DNA of 64,000 bases from the NCBI GenBank assembly GCA_030615505.1, contig JAUWZD010000001.1, positions 40,150-104,149 on the forward strand, in the 5' to 3' direction. Below the pieces are notes generated by a model that made no database searches, was not told the origin of the DNA, and was given only the letters and a program-made list of their open reading frames with translations. Each line of letters opens with the position of its first letter. Position 1 is the first letter of the stretch. Source of the stretch: Spirochaetales bacterium (GTDB lineage: Bacteria; Spirochaetota; Spirochaetia; SZUA-6; DRHE01). Shown here piece by piece: positions 30,189 to 40,217 of the stretch. The position numbers were made by a program, and so were the translations under genes.

Positions 30189-31451
30189 TTATTTGAGATT
30201 CTTAGCCGCAGCCTTTAAAAACGCTTTAACGGCCTGGTCTACATTCTTTTCTACAATAAGAATCGTGATTATATTATTATAATCTTCCATCCAGCCTTCG
30301 GATGCCGCTGCACCATGCATGACACTGGGCACAATGGTGTTTGAGGTCCAATCGTCCATTGCTGATTTCAGATAGGCGTCATAGAGGCTCTTGTTTCCAT
30401 CGGTCCGGCTCGGAATTGAACCTTTTTTAGGATTAAAGGCATCCTGACCCTCTTTTGATCCGCAAACCGTAAGCCATTTAATTGCATTTTCCCTGTTAGG
30501 CGCGCCCCTGGGCAGGCCGAAGGAATCCGAAAGCATAAGGAAAGAACCGGCAGTTCCGGGAGACGGGGCCCAGCCGAATTCTTTACCCGGGGTCAATCCC
30601 TTTGATTTAAAGTATCCTTCAGCCCAATCACCCATGATATACATTGCTGCCTTGCCGTCGATTACGTACTGAGCCGCTGCCTCCCAGGCTAAGGCTGAAA
30701 AGTCCGAGTTCACATAGTCTAAAATATTTATAAACGCCTCCACAGCAGCTATTACGCCGGGGTCATCCCAGGCAGTGCCGCCGTTCCACAGGCCTTTGTA
30801 CTTACCGGGGCCCAGGGCTCCAAGCAGCACTGATTCGAACAGATGAGAATTTGTCCAAGCTTCTGCCAGGGCAAGGGGTATTATCCCTTTGCCTGAAAGC
30901 TTTTCCGCTGCTGCAAAGAATGATTCAAGGCTGTCAGGAGGTGTTATTCCCGCATCGGCAAAAATCTGCTTGTTGTACCATAATACGTTTGATCTGTGGA
31001 TGTTCACAGGCACACTGTATATTTCGCCCTTATAAGAGATAATATCGATTACATCCTTGGGATATGCATTAAGGAAATTATTTTCCTTAAAGATAAACGT
31101 AATGGGCTCCATTTTTCCTGCAACCACCCAGGTATCGATTAATTCATGTCCCGCATGAACCTGGAAAGAATCGGGTGGATCGCCGCCCTGCATCCTGGTT
31201 TTAAGAACGGCCTTGGCATTCACCCCTGCGCCGCCGGCTACCGTGGCATTGATAAACTCGACATCCGGATATTTGGCTTCAAAGATTTCTCTCATGGCCT
31301 CCAGGCCTTCCGCCTCACCTCCGGCCGTCCACCAGGAAAAGATTTCCAGCTCGTTTTTTACTTCTTCCTTCTTGCCTCCTGCAAACAGTATTGCCGGTGT
31401 AAGCAGCAGAACTGTTAAAACGAGAAGGATGCTTGTTTTGATGGATTTCAT
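30189..31451 (-). CDS. Carbohydrate ABC transporter substrate-binding protein
   Basis: MKSIKTSILLVLTVLLLTPAILFAGGKKEEVKNELEIFSWWTAGGEAEGL; AAGGAGG RBS upstream of M27 of the listed ORF. Confidence 0.9.
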   Translation of the reverse strand: MKSIKTSILLVLTVLLLTPAILFAGGKKEEVKNELEIFSWWTAGGEAEGLEAMREIFEAKYPDVEFINATVAGGAGVNAKAVLKTRMQGGDPPDSFQVHAGHELIDTWVVAGKMEPITFIFKENNFLNAYPKDVIDIISYKGEIYSVPVNIHRSNVLWYNKQIFADAGITPPDSLESFFAAAEKLSGKGIIPLALAEAWTNSHLFESVLLGALGPGKYKGLWNGGTAWDDPGVIAAVEAFINILDYVNSDFSALAWEAAAQYVIDGKAAMYIMGDWAEGYFKSKGLTPGKEFGWAPSPGTAGSFLMLSDSFGLPRGAPNRENAIKWLTVCGSKEGQDAFNPKKGSIPSRTDGNKSLYDAYLKSAMDDWTSNTIVPSVMHGAAASEGWMEDYNNIITILIVEKNVDQAVKAFLKAAAKNLK

Positions 31452-31513
31452 TGATTGTCCTCCTTTGTCTGGTTTTACGATTTGCCTATGCAAACCTGAT
31501 TTATTATAGATAG

Positions 31514-31528
31514 GCAAGTATTGTGCCA
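31514..31528 (-). promoter_or_regulatory. Sigma-54 (-24/-12) promoter upstream of sugar ABC operon
   Basis: Minus strand reads TTGGCACAATACTTGCCT: TGGCAC-N5-TTGC, matching the RpoN consensus, about 63 nt upstream of the SBP start codon. Confidence 0.85.
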
Positions 31529-31619
31529 AGCCAATGCGAAAAATTTTCTTTGCTAAATTCTTTTATGCCAATTAAATAGAGGGTGTAAAGCTTAAAGGCT
31601 GTTTTTAGACATCCACAAT

Positions 31620-31637
31620 TGTTTAGGCTGGTAAACA
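31620..31637. promoter_or_regulatory. Enhancer/UAS-like palindrome, copy 1
   Basis: TGTTTA-GGCTGG-TAAACA, perfect inverted repeat with 6-nt spacer. Confidence 0.75.
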
Positions 31638-31641
31638 GTTG

Positions 31642-31659
31642 TGTTTACCTATCTAAACA
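31642..31659. promoter_or_regulatory. Enhancer/UAS-like palindrome, copy 2
   Basis: TGTTTA-CCTATC-TAAACA, same inverted repeat, centre-to-centre 22 bp from copy 1. Confidence 0.75.
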
Positions 31660-33024
31660 CTAAAGATTATATTTCCGGATCTTTTCATACAGGGTCTTGC
31701 GCGTAATATCAAGCTCCCGGGCCGTTTTAGTAAGATTCCCGTTATTAGCCGAAAGGGCACGCGAGATAAGTTCACTTTCAACCTGGTTCAAACATCTTGA
31801 AGTAATCTTTTTCAAGCCATCTCTGAAATCAAGATTAAAGCGTACCCTGTTTTCCCTGGATTGAGCATCGAAGAGATCGATTTTCTCTATAGTATCACCC
31901 TGGTTCAGTATTACGGCATTTGTTATTGCATTCTTAAGCTGCCTGATATTTCCCGGCCATTGGTACTTTTTTAATATTTCCAGAATCTCTGGAGAGGCAG
32001 AGGTTACGTTTCTATTATATTCCCTGTTTGCCTGGTCTATGAATAACTGAATAAGCGGTTCAATATCACATTTCCTCTCACGCAGAGGAGGAAGCTGAAT
32101 GACAATCAGGCTCAGCCTGTAGTACAGGTCCTCTCTGAACTCTGCCCTGTCAATAAGCGCTTTGAGCTCCTTGTTCGAAGCTGCAATAATCCTGCAGTTT
32201 GTTCGAATACTTTTAGTGCCTCCAACCCGCTCGAATCGTCTCTCCTGCAGCACTCTTAAGAGCTTGGCCTGCATGGCCAGGCTCATGTCCCCCACCTCAT
32301 CGAGAAACAGGGTGCCGTCTCCGGCAAGCTCAAAGCGCCCGAGCTTTCTGGAAACAGCCCCTGTGAAAGAGCCCCTCTCATGCCCGAACAACTCGCTTTC
32401 CAGCAGGTTATCATTAAGGGCAGCGCAATTTACATCGATAAACGGTCTGTTCCTGTAAATACCTGAGTAATGGATTGATTTTGCTGTTAATTCTTTGCCC
32501 GTACCGCTTTCACCGAGGATTAGAACCGTAGCTTGAGAATCCTTTATTCTATTGATGATGAAGTCGATCTCATTCATCGTCGAATGGCTGCTCTTTAAGA
32601 AGGTAATTCTTGACCTGCCTTCCAGGGATTCTTTAAGACTGATATTTTCCTTTTTGATCCTGGATGATTCTATTTCTTTCCGGATAATAGAGAGAAGGAG
32701 TTCTTTATCTACCGGCTTGGTAATATAATTTATTGCTCCTTCCTTCATACACTCAACAGCGTTCTTTATGTTTCCGAATCCTGTAATTACAATGACAGGA
32801 ATCAGGGGTTCATCTGATTTTAAGTCTTTTAAGAATTGAAATCCGTCTTCCTTGCCAAGCTTAAGATCGAGGAGGACCAGATCAATATCATTTTCCTTGA
32901 TTATTTCTCTTGCTTTCAAGCATCCGGGAGCTTCAAAGACCTGGTAATCCTGTAAAGTTAGAATTTTATTTAAGCCCCTTCTCAAGCCGGGTTCATCATC
33001 AACAATAAGAATGTTCAGCTTCAT
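31660..33024 (-). CDS. NtrC-family sigma-54-dependent response regulator
   Basis: Receiver domain, GESGTGKE, GAFTGA, Fis-type HTH C-terminus. Confidence 0.95.
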   Translation of the reverse strand: MKLNILIVDDEPGLRRGLNKILTLQDYQVFEAPGCLKAREIIKENDIDLVLLDLKLGKEDGFQFLKDLKSDEPLIPVIVITGFGNIKNAVECMKEGAINYITKPVDKELLLSIIRKEIESSRIKKENISLKESLEGRSRITFLKSSHSTMNEIDFIINRIKDSQATVLILGESGTGKELTAKSIHYSGIYRNRPFIDVNCAALNDNLLESELFGHERGSFTGAVSRKLGRFELAGDGTLFLDEVGDMSLAMQAKLLRVLQERRFERVGGTKSIRTNCRIIAASNKELKALIDRAEFREDLYYRLSLIVIQLPPLRERKCDIEPLIQLFIDQANREYNRNVTSASPEILEILKKYQWPGNIRQLKNAITNAVILNQGDTIEKIDLFDAQSRENRVRFNLDFRDGLKKITSRCLNQVESELISRALSANNGNLTKTARELDITRKTLYEKIRKYNL

Positions 33025-35127
33025 CTATTTGTTGCCCTCAATAGGGATAAGAACATTCATAGTTGTTCCCCTTTCCGGTGTGCTCTGTACCTGTATATCT
33101 CCTCCCGCCCTGGTGATAATACTGTAACAGATAGACAGTCCCAGACCGGTTCCCGATTCTGATTTCTTGGTTGTGAAAAAGGGGTCAAATATGTAATTTA
33201 TGTCTTCCTTTGAAATTCCCGCCCCATTATCTTCTATTATAAATTCGATAAAATCTGATTGGTTTCTGGCAGAAATGCTTATTTTGCCATCTGTCTTTAC
33301 TGCCTGGATAGAGTTGATAAGCAGGTTCAGTATGACCTGTTTTAATCTGCCCTCACTCAAGGCTAGAGAGGGCAGTTCGGATTCAAGATCGCTTGTAATA
33401 GTTATATTTTTTCTGCTTAGCTCAAGTTTAAGAAGCTCGTTTATCTCCGAGACCACACTGTTTAAGCTGCAGCTCTCCTCTCCACCGTCATAGCTTTTAG
33501 CGAAGTTCAATAGCCTCTGAACAATATGGGCAATTCTACCTGTTTCGCTTTCGATCCAGGTAAGGGAGTCGAGCTTATCCGTATCTTTCTCAACAGCAGT
33601 AAGGTACTGGACATGGGAGAGGATTGAACCTAAAGGGTTGTTTATTTCATGTGCCATGCCTGCAGAAAGCAGACCCAAAGAGGTAATTTTCTCCGCCTGA
33701 ATTATTTTCTCCCAGGAGCTTTCCGCTTTTGTAATATCTTCAAGTACAATAAGTGTATTTTTTTTCTGGCCGGACTGCCAGAGAGGTAAAATCTTTGCTG
33801 TAAATTTCAGCTTTTCTTCATTTTCCTTCCTGAAAATAATATTCTCGATCTGTGTATTCTGCTTTACATTTATATGCTTAAGAACCTCAGCATCTTCAGT
33901 AAGCTTGAAATAGCTTGAAAAAAAATCATACACTCTCAATGAGAGTATCTTATCCGCACCGGTTTTTAAAAGCCGGCATATAAAGTCATTACAATACTCG
34001 ATGAAACCTCTGGAATTAACAACAAGTACCCCTGCCTGAAGGTTTTGCAGGATATTCTCATTATACTTATTGAGGAAGGATATCTTCTCCAGTTGTTCTT
34101 TTATCAAAGCTTCTTCTTTTATGAGCTTGGAAGCCAAAGTATGAAAAGTGCTTGTAAGAAAACCTATTTCATCTTTAGTATGAATTTTAAGTTCATCCAG
34201 TTTACCAGCTTTCATGTACCGGTCCATCCAATTTTGCAGTTTTACAAAGGGGGAGGTAAAGTAGGCGGTCATGGATATAGCAAGAACCGTGGATATTGAA
34301 AGGGTTATTAAAAAAGCAAGCAGAAAGGATTTGACCAGTTTCTCCGCATATATTGCACCCTCCAGGGTGGATTTCAGTACAACAAGGTAGATATTTTCAC
34401 TGGTGTTTGAGGCTATAACTCCGGATAAGAGATTATAACGCCCCGTGGTCGTATTTACGGGTTGAACGGTATTCGTAAAGGCTTTTTCCGGTAGCTTGAA
34501 ATACGGAATATTGGAACAGACGAAATTCTCACCTGCGAAAATGGCTAGATTAATTCCCAGGTACTCATAAGTTTTAGTTACTAAGGCCCTGTCAAACCTT
34601 TTGATCAGGAAAATTGAATGGTGCTTTGTTGACTCCTTCTCCCCGGATACCCGTGTTCCGGTGATCAAATAGAGTGACTTTCCCCCATTCTTTTTTCCAT
34701 TATAGAAGAACCTGCTGCTTGGATGGCTGAAGTGGTAAGATGTGATAATTTCTTTAAGATCGCGCATATCGTAGGAATTGTCAGAAGAGATATTAACAAT
34801 AATTCTGTATTTCTCATCAATAACAATAATCCGGTCAGCTTCCATGTTGGCTTTAAAGTATTCAATGGTTTTTATTATGGATTCTGAGTCAGCTAAGCTC
34901 GCCCGGTTATCCTTTAGATAGTGGCTTAAATTAACTAAATGAGTAAAGGAGTAATGCTTGAGTCTCTCAATATAGGAGCGAGCCCTGTGCCAGCTTACGA
35001 TTAACTCGTCGGTTGAAGACTTCTTTGACTGCCCTAGAAAAGTTATTATGGCAAAACTTCCGCTTATAATTACCTGCAGGAGAAGTGAAAATAGTACAAC
35101 TAGAAACAGTTTGTTTTTAAGCCGCAC
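33025..35127 (-). CDS. Membrane sensor histidine kinase (extracytoplasmic sensor, HAMP, PAS, HisKA/HATPase)
   Basis: GMAHEINNPLGSILSH, GTGLGLSICYSI, two TM segments; abuts the response regulator. Confidence 0.93.
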   Translation of the reverse strand: MRLKNKLFLVVLFSLLLQVIISGSFAIITFLGQSKKSSTDELIVSWHRARSYIERLKHYSFTHLVNLSHYLKDNRASLADSESIIKTIEYFKANMEADRIIVIDEKYRIIVNISSDNSYDMRDLKEIITSYHFSHPSSRFFYNGKKNGGKSLYLITGTRVSGEKESTKHHSIFLIKRFDRALVTKTYEYLGINLAIFAGENFVCSNIPYFKLPEKAFTNTVQPVNTTTGRYNLLSGVIASNTSENIYLVVLKSTLEGAIYAEKLVKSFLLAFLITLSISTVLAISMTAYFTSPFVKLQNWMDRYMKAGKLDELKIHTKDEIGFLTSTFHTLASKLIKEEALIKEQLEKISFLNKYNENILQNLQAGVLVVNSRGFIEYCNDFICRLLKTGADKILSLRVYDFFSSYFKLTEDAEVLKHINVKQNTQIENIIFRKENEEKLKFTAKILPLWQSGQKKNTLIVLEDITKAESSWEKIIQAEKITSLGLLSAGMAHEINNPLGSILSHVQYLTAVEKDTDKLDSLTWIESETGRIAHIVQRLLNFAKSYDGGEESCSLNSVVSEINELLKLELSRKNITITSDLESELPSLALSEGRLKQVILNLLINSIQAVKTDGKISISARNQSDFIEFIIEDNGAGISKEDINYIFDPFFTTKKSESGTGLGLSICYSIITRAGGDIQVQSTPERGTTMNVLIPIEGNK

Positions 35128-35233
35128 TTAAGGATAATTTCCTTTTTTTGATTGTTCCATCCATTCTGTACGATTAAATTAGATTGCACAAGTACCGATA
35201 TCCTGGTAGGTTGGTAGGAAGGAAGTTAGTTTA

Positions 35234-35644
35234 ATGAGGCTTTCCATGAAAAGCCAGTATGCTTGTCTGGCGCTTATAGATCTTGCTGAACATTATGAAA
35301 AAGGATTTCAGAGAATTTTAAAGATTGCAGAGAGGAAAAAGATCCCTAAGAGATTTTTAGAACAGATTCTCCTGACCTTAAAGCGAGGAGGATATGTAAC
35401 CAGCCATAAAGGAGTAGAGGGAGGGTATAAACTTGCAAAAAAGCCGGAAGAAATTAATCTAGCTGAAATAATACGTTTAATAGATGGCGCTCTTGCTCCT
35501 GTAGATTCCGTAAGCACATATTTCTATGATCATACGCCTATTGAGAAAAGCAAGAAACTGCTTGTACTTTTTAAAGAAATACGTGATTTTGTTGCCGGAA
35601 AGTTGGAAGAAGCAACATTAGATCAATTATTACCTTATAAATAG
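35234..35644 (+). CDS. Rrf2-family transcriptional regulator
   Basis: MRLSMKSQYACLALIDLA...IPKRFLEQILLTLKRGGYVTSHKGVEGGYKLAKKPEEI. Confidence 0.9.
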   Translation: MRLSMKSQYACLALIDLAEHYEKGFQRILKIAERKKIPKRFLEQILLTLKRGGYVTSHKGVEGGYKLAKKPEEINLAEIIRLIDGALAPVDSVSTYFYDHTPIEKSKKLLVLFKEIRDFVAGKLEEATLDQLLPYK

Positions 35645-35710
35645 GATTTTTTTAATAAAAATACGACAAAAACGATTGATTAAGTCGTTTATACCCGTTA
35701 ATCTTTTATT

Positions 35711-36565
35711 ATGATTTTCAACTTAAGTATAAGCCTTGGAATAGTTGTTTTTTTTGTAGCATTTTTTGCAGAGTATTTTGATTCAAGTTTGGGTATGGGA
35801 TATGGGACAACGCTCACTCCTGTTTTATTATTCATGGGTTACGAGCCTCTGCAGATTATTCCGGTAATTCTTTTATCAGAAATGATTACAGGGATTTTCG
35901 CAGGCTTTGCTCATCATCGTTTTGGAAATGTTGATTTCAAGCCAAAGACTAATTGCTTGATCTCTATAATAAAAAAGGATAAAAAAACCGATTTATTTTC
36001 CAGGTTAAGAAAAAATCTTTCAAGACATCTAAAAATATCTTTACTGATTGCATCATGCAGTATCATAGGTACAGTTGCTGCTGTTTTCCTGGCAATAAAC
36101 CTGCCCCGGATAGTTCTAAAAATCTATATAGGAATCCTGATATTGGTAATTGGCTTTTTTATACTATTGACCAGAACCAAAAACTATCAATTCTCTTGGA
36201 AAAAATTGGCTGCAATGGGCATTCTTGCAGCATTCAATAAGGGGATGAGTGGCGGTGGATACGGACCTGTAGTAACAGGAGGCCAGCTCCTTGCCGGTGT
36301 TGAAAGCAAAAGCGCTATAGCTATTACTTCTCTTGCTGAAGGGATAACCTGTCTTGTGGGCATTTCTGTATATATACTGTTGAAGCCTTCAATTGATTGG
36401 GTCTTAGCGCCTTACCTTATTGCAGGAGCTATATTATCTGTACCACTTTCGGCATTTACCGTTAAGTCAATAAATACCAGGAATCTGCAGCTTTTTATTG
36501 GCATCATGACCCTGGTTCTCGGTATCTTTTGTGTAGGCAAAATTGTTTTCTATGATTTACTTTAA
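35711..36565 (+). CDS. TauE/SafE-family (sulfite exporter-like) membrane protein
   Basis: Multiple TM segments; GMGYGTTLTPVLL and GMSGGGYGPVVTGGQLLAG repeats. Confidence 0.88.
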   Translation: MIFNLSISLGIVVFFVAFFAEYFDSSLGMGYGTTLTPVLLFMGYEPLQIIPVILLSEMITGIFAGFAHHRFGNVDFKPKTNCLISIIKKDKKTDLFSRLRKNLSRHLKISLLIASCSIIGTVAAVFLAINLPRIVLKIYIGILILVIGFFILLTRTKNYQFSWKKLAAMGILAAFNKGMSGGGYGPVVTGGQLLAGVESKSAIAITSLAEGITCLVGISVYILLKPSIDWVLAPYLIAGAILSVPLSAFTVKSINTRNLQLFIGIMTLVLGIFCVGKIVFYDLL

Positions 36566-36574
36566 GGAGTTCTA

Positions 36575-37663
36575 TCACGGAGCCAGTTCTGAAATCTCTT
36601 TCAAGCGCGCAATGATGGGCAGATGCTGTGTGCAGGCTTCTTCACACTCTCCGCATTCGCTGCATTTGCTCGCTTCCCCGGGAGAAATATTCCAGTGCCA
36701 CTTGAGCCGGTCCAGGAGAGCCTCATTTTTACCGTACAGCTTCTTGTGATTGTAGGCATCCATGAGCTTGGGAATGGGAATCTTTTCAGGACAATTATCG
36801 CAGTACTGGCATCCTGTGCAGAGGTCTTTAAACGTATCGGGAAGTGTATTTTTTATTCTTTCAACTTCTTTATTATCATATCCTGAATAGGACTCTACAG
36901 CTTTAATCGCCTCATGGACCTCTTTCAATTCTCCAAAGCCGACTATAGCAGTATTTATCCGCTCATGGGAAAATAGAAAGTGAAGAGCCGCTTCCACTAC
37001 AGACTCTTTTTTATTAAGCTTAAGGAAGCTGAATATGTCAGGATTCTCAGGTATGATTCCTCCACCCAGGGGGTTCATTACCGCACAGCCTAAGTCCTTC
37101 TCAGCAATAATTTCAAATGCTTTCTGCCTGAATGCAAAATTATAGGCCGAATATCCAAACAGCACACCTTCAAGGATCTCTTCTTTAAGGAGCTCCTTGA
37201 TCTGATCGCCGATAAGATGGCTGGAAACGCAGATATGCTGAATCAGTCCTTGCTCTTTAAGTTTTTTAAATGCTTCGATGACCCCTTTCTCTTTGCGCAT
37301 CCGCCATTCTTCCAGTTTGTCAATACACCAGATATGATAGAAATCTATAGAATCCAGATTCAACCTTTTGAGCTGGCCCTCTATTTCTCTTCGAATCACT
37401 GCCTCTGAGGCCTCAAAGGTCTTTGTGGCACAGTAAAAGGGAAATCCCAGGCGCCTTAATTCTAAAAATCCCTCTCCGAAGATCTCTTCGCTCTGTGTGC
37501 CAAAGTATTTGGGAGCCGTATCAAAATAATTAACTCCCGCTTTAGCGGCTTCAACCATCATTTCCACACACAGGTCCCTGTTCTTAATCTCCTTGAATCT
37601 CATGCCTCCGAAACCCAGGATCGACGGCTTTTTACCGGTTTTCCCATACATTCTATAGATCAA
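36575..37663 (-). CDS. Aldo/keto reductase with C-terminal ferredoxin-like cysteine clusters
   Basis: AKR N-terminus; CTGCQYCDNCPEKIPIP and CSECGECEEACTQHLPI. Confidence 0.9.
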   Translation of the reverse strand: MIYRMYGKTGKKPSILGFGGMRFKEIKNRDLCVEMMVEAAKAGVNYFDTAPKYFGTQSEEIFGEGFLELRRLGFPFYCATKTFEASEAVIRREIEGQLKRLNLDSIDFYHIWCIDKLEEWRMRKEKGVIEAFKKLKEQGLIQHICVSSHLIGDQIKELLKEEILEGVLFGYSAYNFAFRQKAFEIIAEKDLGCAVMNPLGGGIIPENPDIFSFLKLNKKESVVEAALHFLFSHERINTAIVGFGELKEVHEAIKAVESYSGYDNKEVERIKNTLPDTFKDLCTGCQYCDNCPEKIPIPKLMDAYNHKKLYGKNEALLDRLKWHWNISPGEASKCSECGECEEACTQHLPIIARLKEISELAP

Positions 37664-37775
37664 TAATAATCCTCTTTGCCTTCTGCTGTAAGTTTATCTT
37701 GCTTAAAATACTCAGAAAGTCAAGGAAAAAGTCGCTTTAGAAATCCATTACAGAACCGGGGCAAAATAAGTTTAT

Positions 37776-38846
37776 GTGAGGTCGACATCGAAGGACAGGA
37801 GGATTATTATCTTAGGAGTGTACAAAACAAAAAATGTGCGTGTAAATGCCTGCCTGTGCATTCTCTTGATTATCCTGGGAAGCCCTGTTTCGGCGCTTAC
37901 CATAAAACTCGGTAGCCTGGTACCGGCAGGCTCTCCCTGGCACAATGCCCTGAAAATGCTCGCTGTGGAATGGCGAAGCATTTCAGGGAATCGTGTAAAT
38001 ATCAAGATTTATCCCGGGGGGATCGCCGGAGATGAACCGGACATGCTCCGGAAGATGCGCATAAACCAGCTCCAGGCAGCGGCGTTAACAGGGGTCGGGC
38101 TGTTCCGGATCGTTCCGGATTTATTATCGATCCAGCTTCCTCTATTAATAGCAAACGATGAGGAGCTGGATTATATACTTAAGAAGATGAAACCCACCTT
38201 TGAGAGGGAAATGGAAAGGAAGGGTTTCAAGATGATCGTTTGGACCATGACCGGATGGGCCCACTTCTTTTCCAGGTATCCTGTAGTAACCCCCGAAGAT
38301 CTGAAGCGGCAGAAACTGAATGTACCGGCAGGTAATGAGAGGGAAATTCTGGCCATGAAAAAGATAGGCTTTCATGTGGTTCCCCTGCCGGTCCCGGATC
38401 TCCTTACAGGCCTGCAGAGCGGGATGGTCGATGCTTTCTTCGGCACGCCCTTAATCGCCGCTGCTTTCCAGTGGTTTGGCCCGGCTAAGAATATGTGCGC
38501 TCTTCGCTGGGCTCCGGTGATCGGCGGAATTGTGCTTTCGACCCGTACGTGGAATAAAATTCCTGACCATATAAAGCCCGGGCTTATGGAGGCAGCTTTG
38601 AAAGCGGAGAGATCCCTGCGCATCGAAACTAAGAAGGTGGAAGAGGAGGCTTTAGCCGTTATGAAGCAGCACGGCCTGGTTATTCATCCGGTCAGCCCGG
38701 CAGTGGAGAGGGAGTGGAAGCAGCTTATGGACCAGGGTCTGGATCTCATCATGGGTAAGAGTATCAGCCGGGAAATCTATGCTCAAGTCAGGGGCTACCT
38801 CAATGATTTCAGAAAAAGGCCTATAACCGGGAAAAATCCAGAGTAG
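37776..38846 (+). CDS. TRAP transporter solute-binding protein (DctP family), start uncertain
   Basis: LTIKLGSLVPAGSPWHNALKMLAVEWRSISGNRVNIKIYPGGIAGDEPDMLRKMRINQLQAAALTGVGL. Confidence 0.85.
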   Translation: MRSTSKDRRIIILGVYKTKNVRVNACLCILLIILGSPVSALTIKLGSLVPAGSPWHNALKMLAVEWRSISGNRVNIKIYPGGIAGDEPDMLRKMRINQLQAAALTGVGLFRIVPDLLSIQLPLLIANDEELDYILKKMKPTFEREMERKGFKMIVWTMTGWAHFFSRYPVVTPEDLKRQKLNVPAGNEREILAMKKIGFHVVPLPVPDLLTGLQSGMVDAFFGTPLIAAAFQWFGPAKNMCALRWAPVIGGIVLSTRTWNKIPDHIKPGLMEAALKAERSLRIETKKVEEEALAVMKQHGLVIHPVSPAVEREWKQLMDQGLDLIMGKSISREIYAQVRGYLNDFRKRPITGKNPE

Positions 38847-40071
38847 TAAAATAATCATCCACAGTTTCAGCTCTACGGATCAGCTCCACCTCGCCATCCG
38901 TTTTAAGCAGGAGCTCGGCAGAGCGTAATTTACCGTTATAGTTAAATCCCATAGCATGACCGTGAGCTCCGGTATCATGAATCACCAGGGTATCGCCGAT
39001 ATCAATCTCGGGCAGCTTACGATCTATGGCAAATTTATCATTATTCTCGCAGAGGGAACCGGTTACATCATAGATATGATCCGGCGGATCATCTTCTTTT
39101 CCCATGACGGTTATGTGATGATAGGCCCCATATACAGCGGGGCGCATCAGATTGGCCATGCAGGCATCCAGACCGATGTATTTTTTATAGGTGTCTTTTT
39201 TATGCAGCACACTGGTTACGAGATAGCCAAAGGGACCGGTAATCATTCTCCCTGTTTCCATATACAGGCTTAAGGGGTGCAGTCCATGGGCCCGGATCGT
39301 TGTATCGTAGGCCTTCCTGATACCGTAGGATATGATATTCAGATCCACAGGCTCCTGTTCCGGCTTATACGGAATGCCGACCCCTCCGCCGATATTGATA
39401 AAATCAAAGCGTATATCCAGGGATTTTGAAATTTCTATGACAAGGTCGAACAGCATCTTTGCCGTATCTACGAAATAATGGGGATCAAGCTCGTTTGAGG
39501 CAATCATTGTATGCAGTCCGAACCTTTTAACTCCCCTGTCCCGAACCGTTCTGTAAGCTTCAAAGAGCTGTTCCCGTGTAGATCCGTATTTTGCTTCTTC
39601 CGGCTTGCCGATTATGGCATTTCCATCCCTTAAGGGGCCGGGATTATAGCGAAAACAGAGAAGCTCAGGCAGACCGGTGTGCTTCTCTAAAAAGGGAATA
39701 TGGCTTATATCGTCAATATTGATAATCGCATCAAGCTGCCTGGCTTTTTTATACTCCCGGGCAGGAGTATCGTTTGAGCTGAACATGATATTTTCACCGG
39801 AAAGGCCTGCCTTTTCCGACAGTATCAATTCAGGCAGGGAGCTGCAGTCTGTTCCGAATCCTTCCTCCTTTAATATTTTGAGGATATAGGGGTTGGGGTT
39901 GGCTTTTACAGCAAAGAATTCCCTGAACACAGGGGCCCAGGAGAAAGTGGAAATCAATTTTCGGGCATTATTTCTTATGGCTTCTTCGTCGTAGATATGG
40001 AAAGGAGTAGAGTACTTTTCAATAATTTTTTCAAGCTGCGCCTTTGATAAAGGTACTTTCTTGGCCGGCAT
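38821..40071 (-). CDS. lysA: Diaminopimelate decarboxylase-like fold-III PLP decarboxylase
   Basis: FAVKANPNPYILKIL, INIGGGVGIPY, DVTGSLCENNDKFA motifs. Confidence 0.75.
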   Translation of the reverse strand: MPAKKVPLSKAQLEKIIEKYSTPFHIYDEEAIRNNARKLISTFSWAPVFREFFAVKANPNPYILKILKEEGFGTDCSSLPELILSEKAGLSGENIMFSSNDTPAREYKKARQLDAIINIDDISHIPFLEKHTGLPELLCFRYNPGPLRDGNAIIGKPEEAKYGSTREQLFEAYRTVRDRGVKRFGLHTMIASNELDPHYFVDTAKMLFDLVIEISKSLDIRFDFINIGGGVGIPYKPEQEPVDLNIISYGIRKAYDTTIRAHGLHPLSLYMETGRMITGPFGYLVTSVLHKKDTYKKYIGLDACMANLMRPAVYGAYHHITVMGKEDDPPDHIYDVTGSLCENNDKFAIDRKLPEIDIGDTLVIHDTGAHGHAMGFNYNGKLRSAELLLKTDGEVELIRRAETVDDYFTTLDFSRL

Positions 40072-40157
40072 GGGCTCTCCTCATTTGAAGAATAGAGATT
40101 GATTTATAAAATGTCAATATTGGGCATCAATATGATCGTATCAATATTTACTGTCAT

Positions 40158-40186
40158 TTGACAAATTCGTTTAAATATCTTATAGT
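40158..40186 (+). promoter_or_regulatory. Sigma-70-type promoter of the GRAS/partner-switch operon
   Basis: TTGACA-17 nt-TATAGT, 32 nt upstream of the first gene. Confidence 0.7.
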
Positions 40187-40217
40187 TTTTCGACGAGAAT
40201 TTGCATGAGGAGTCAGA

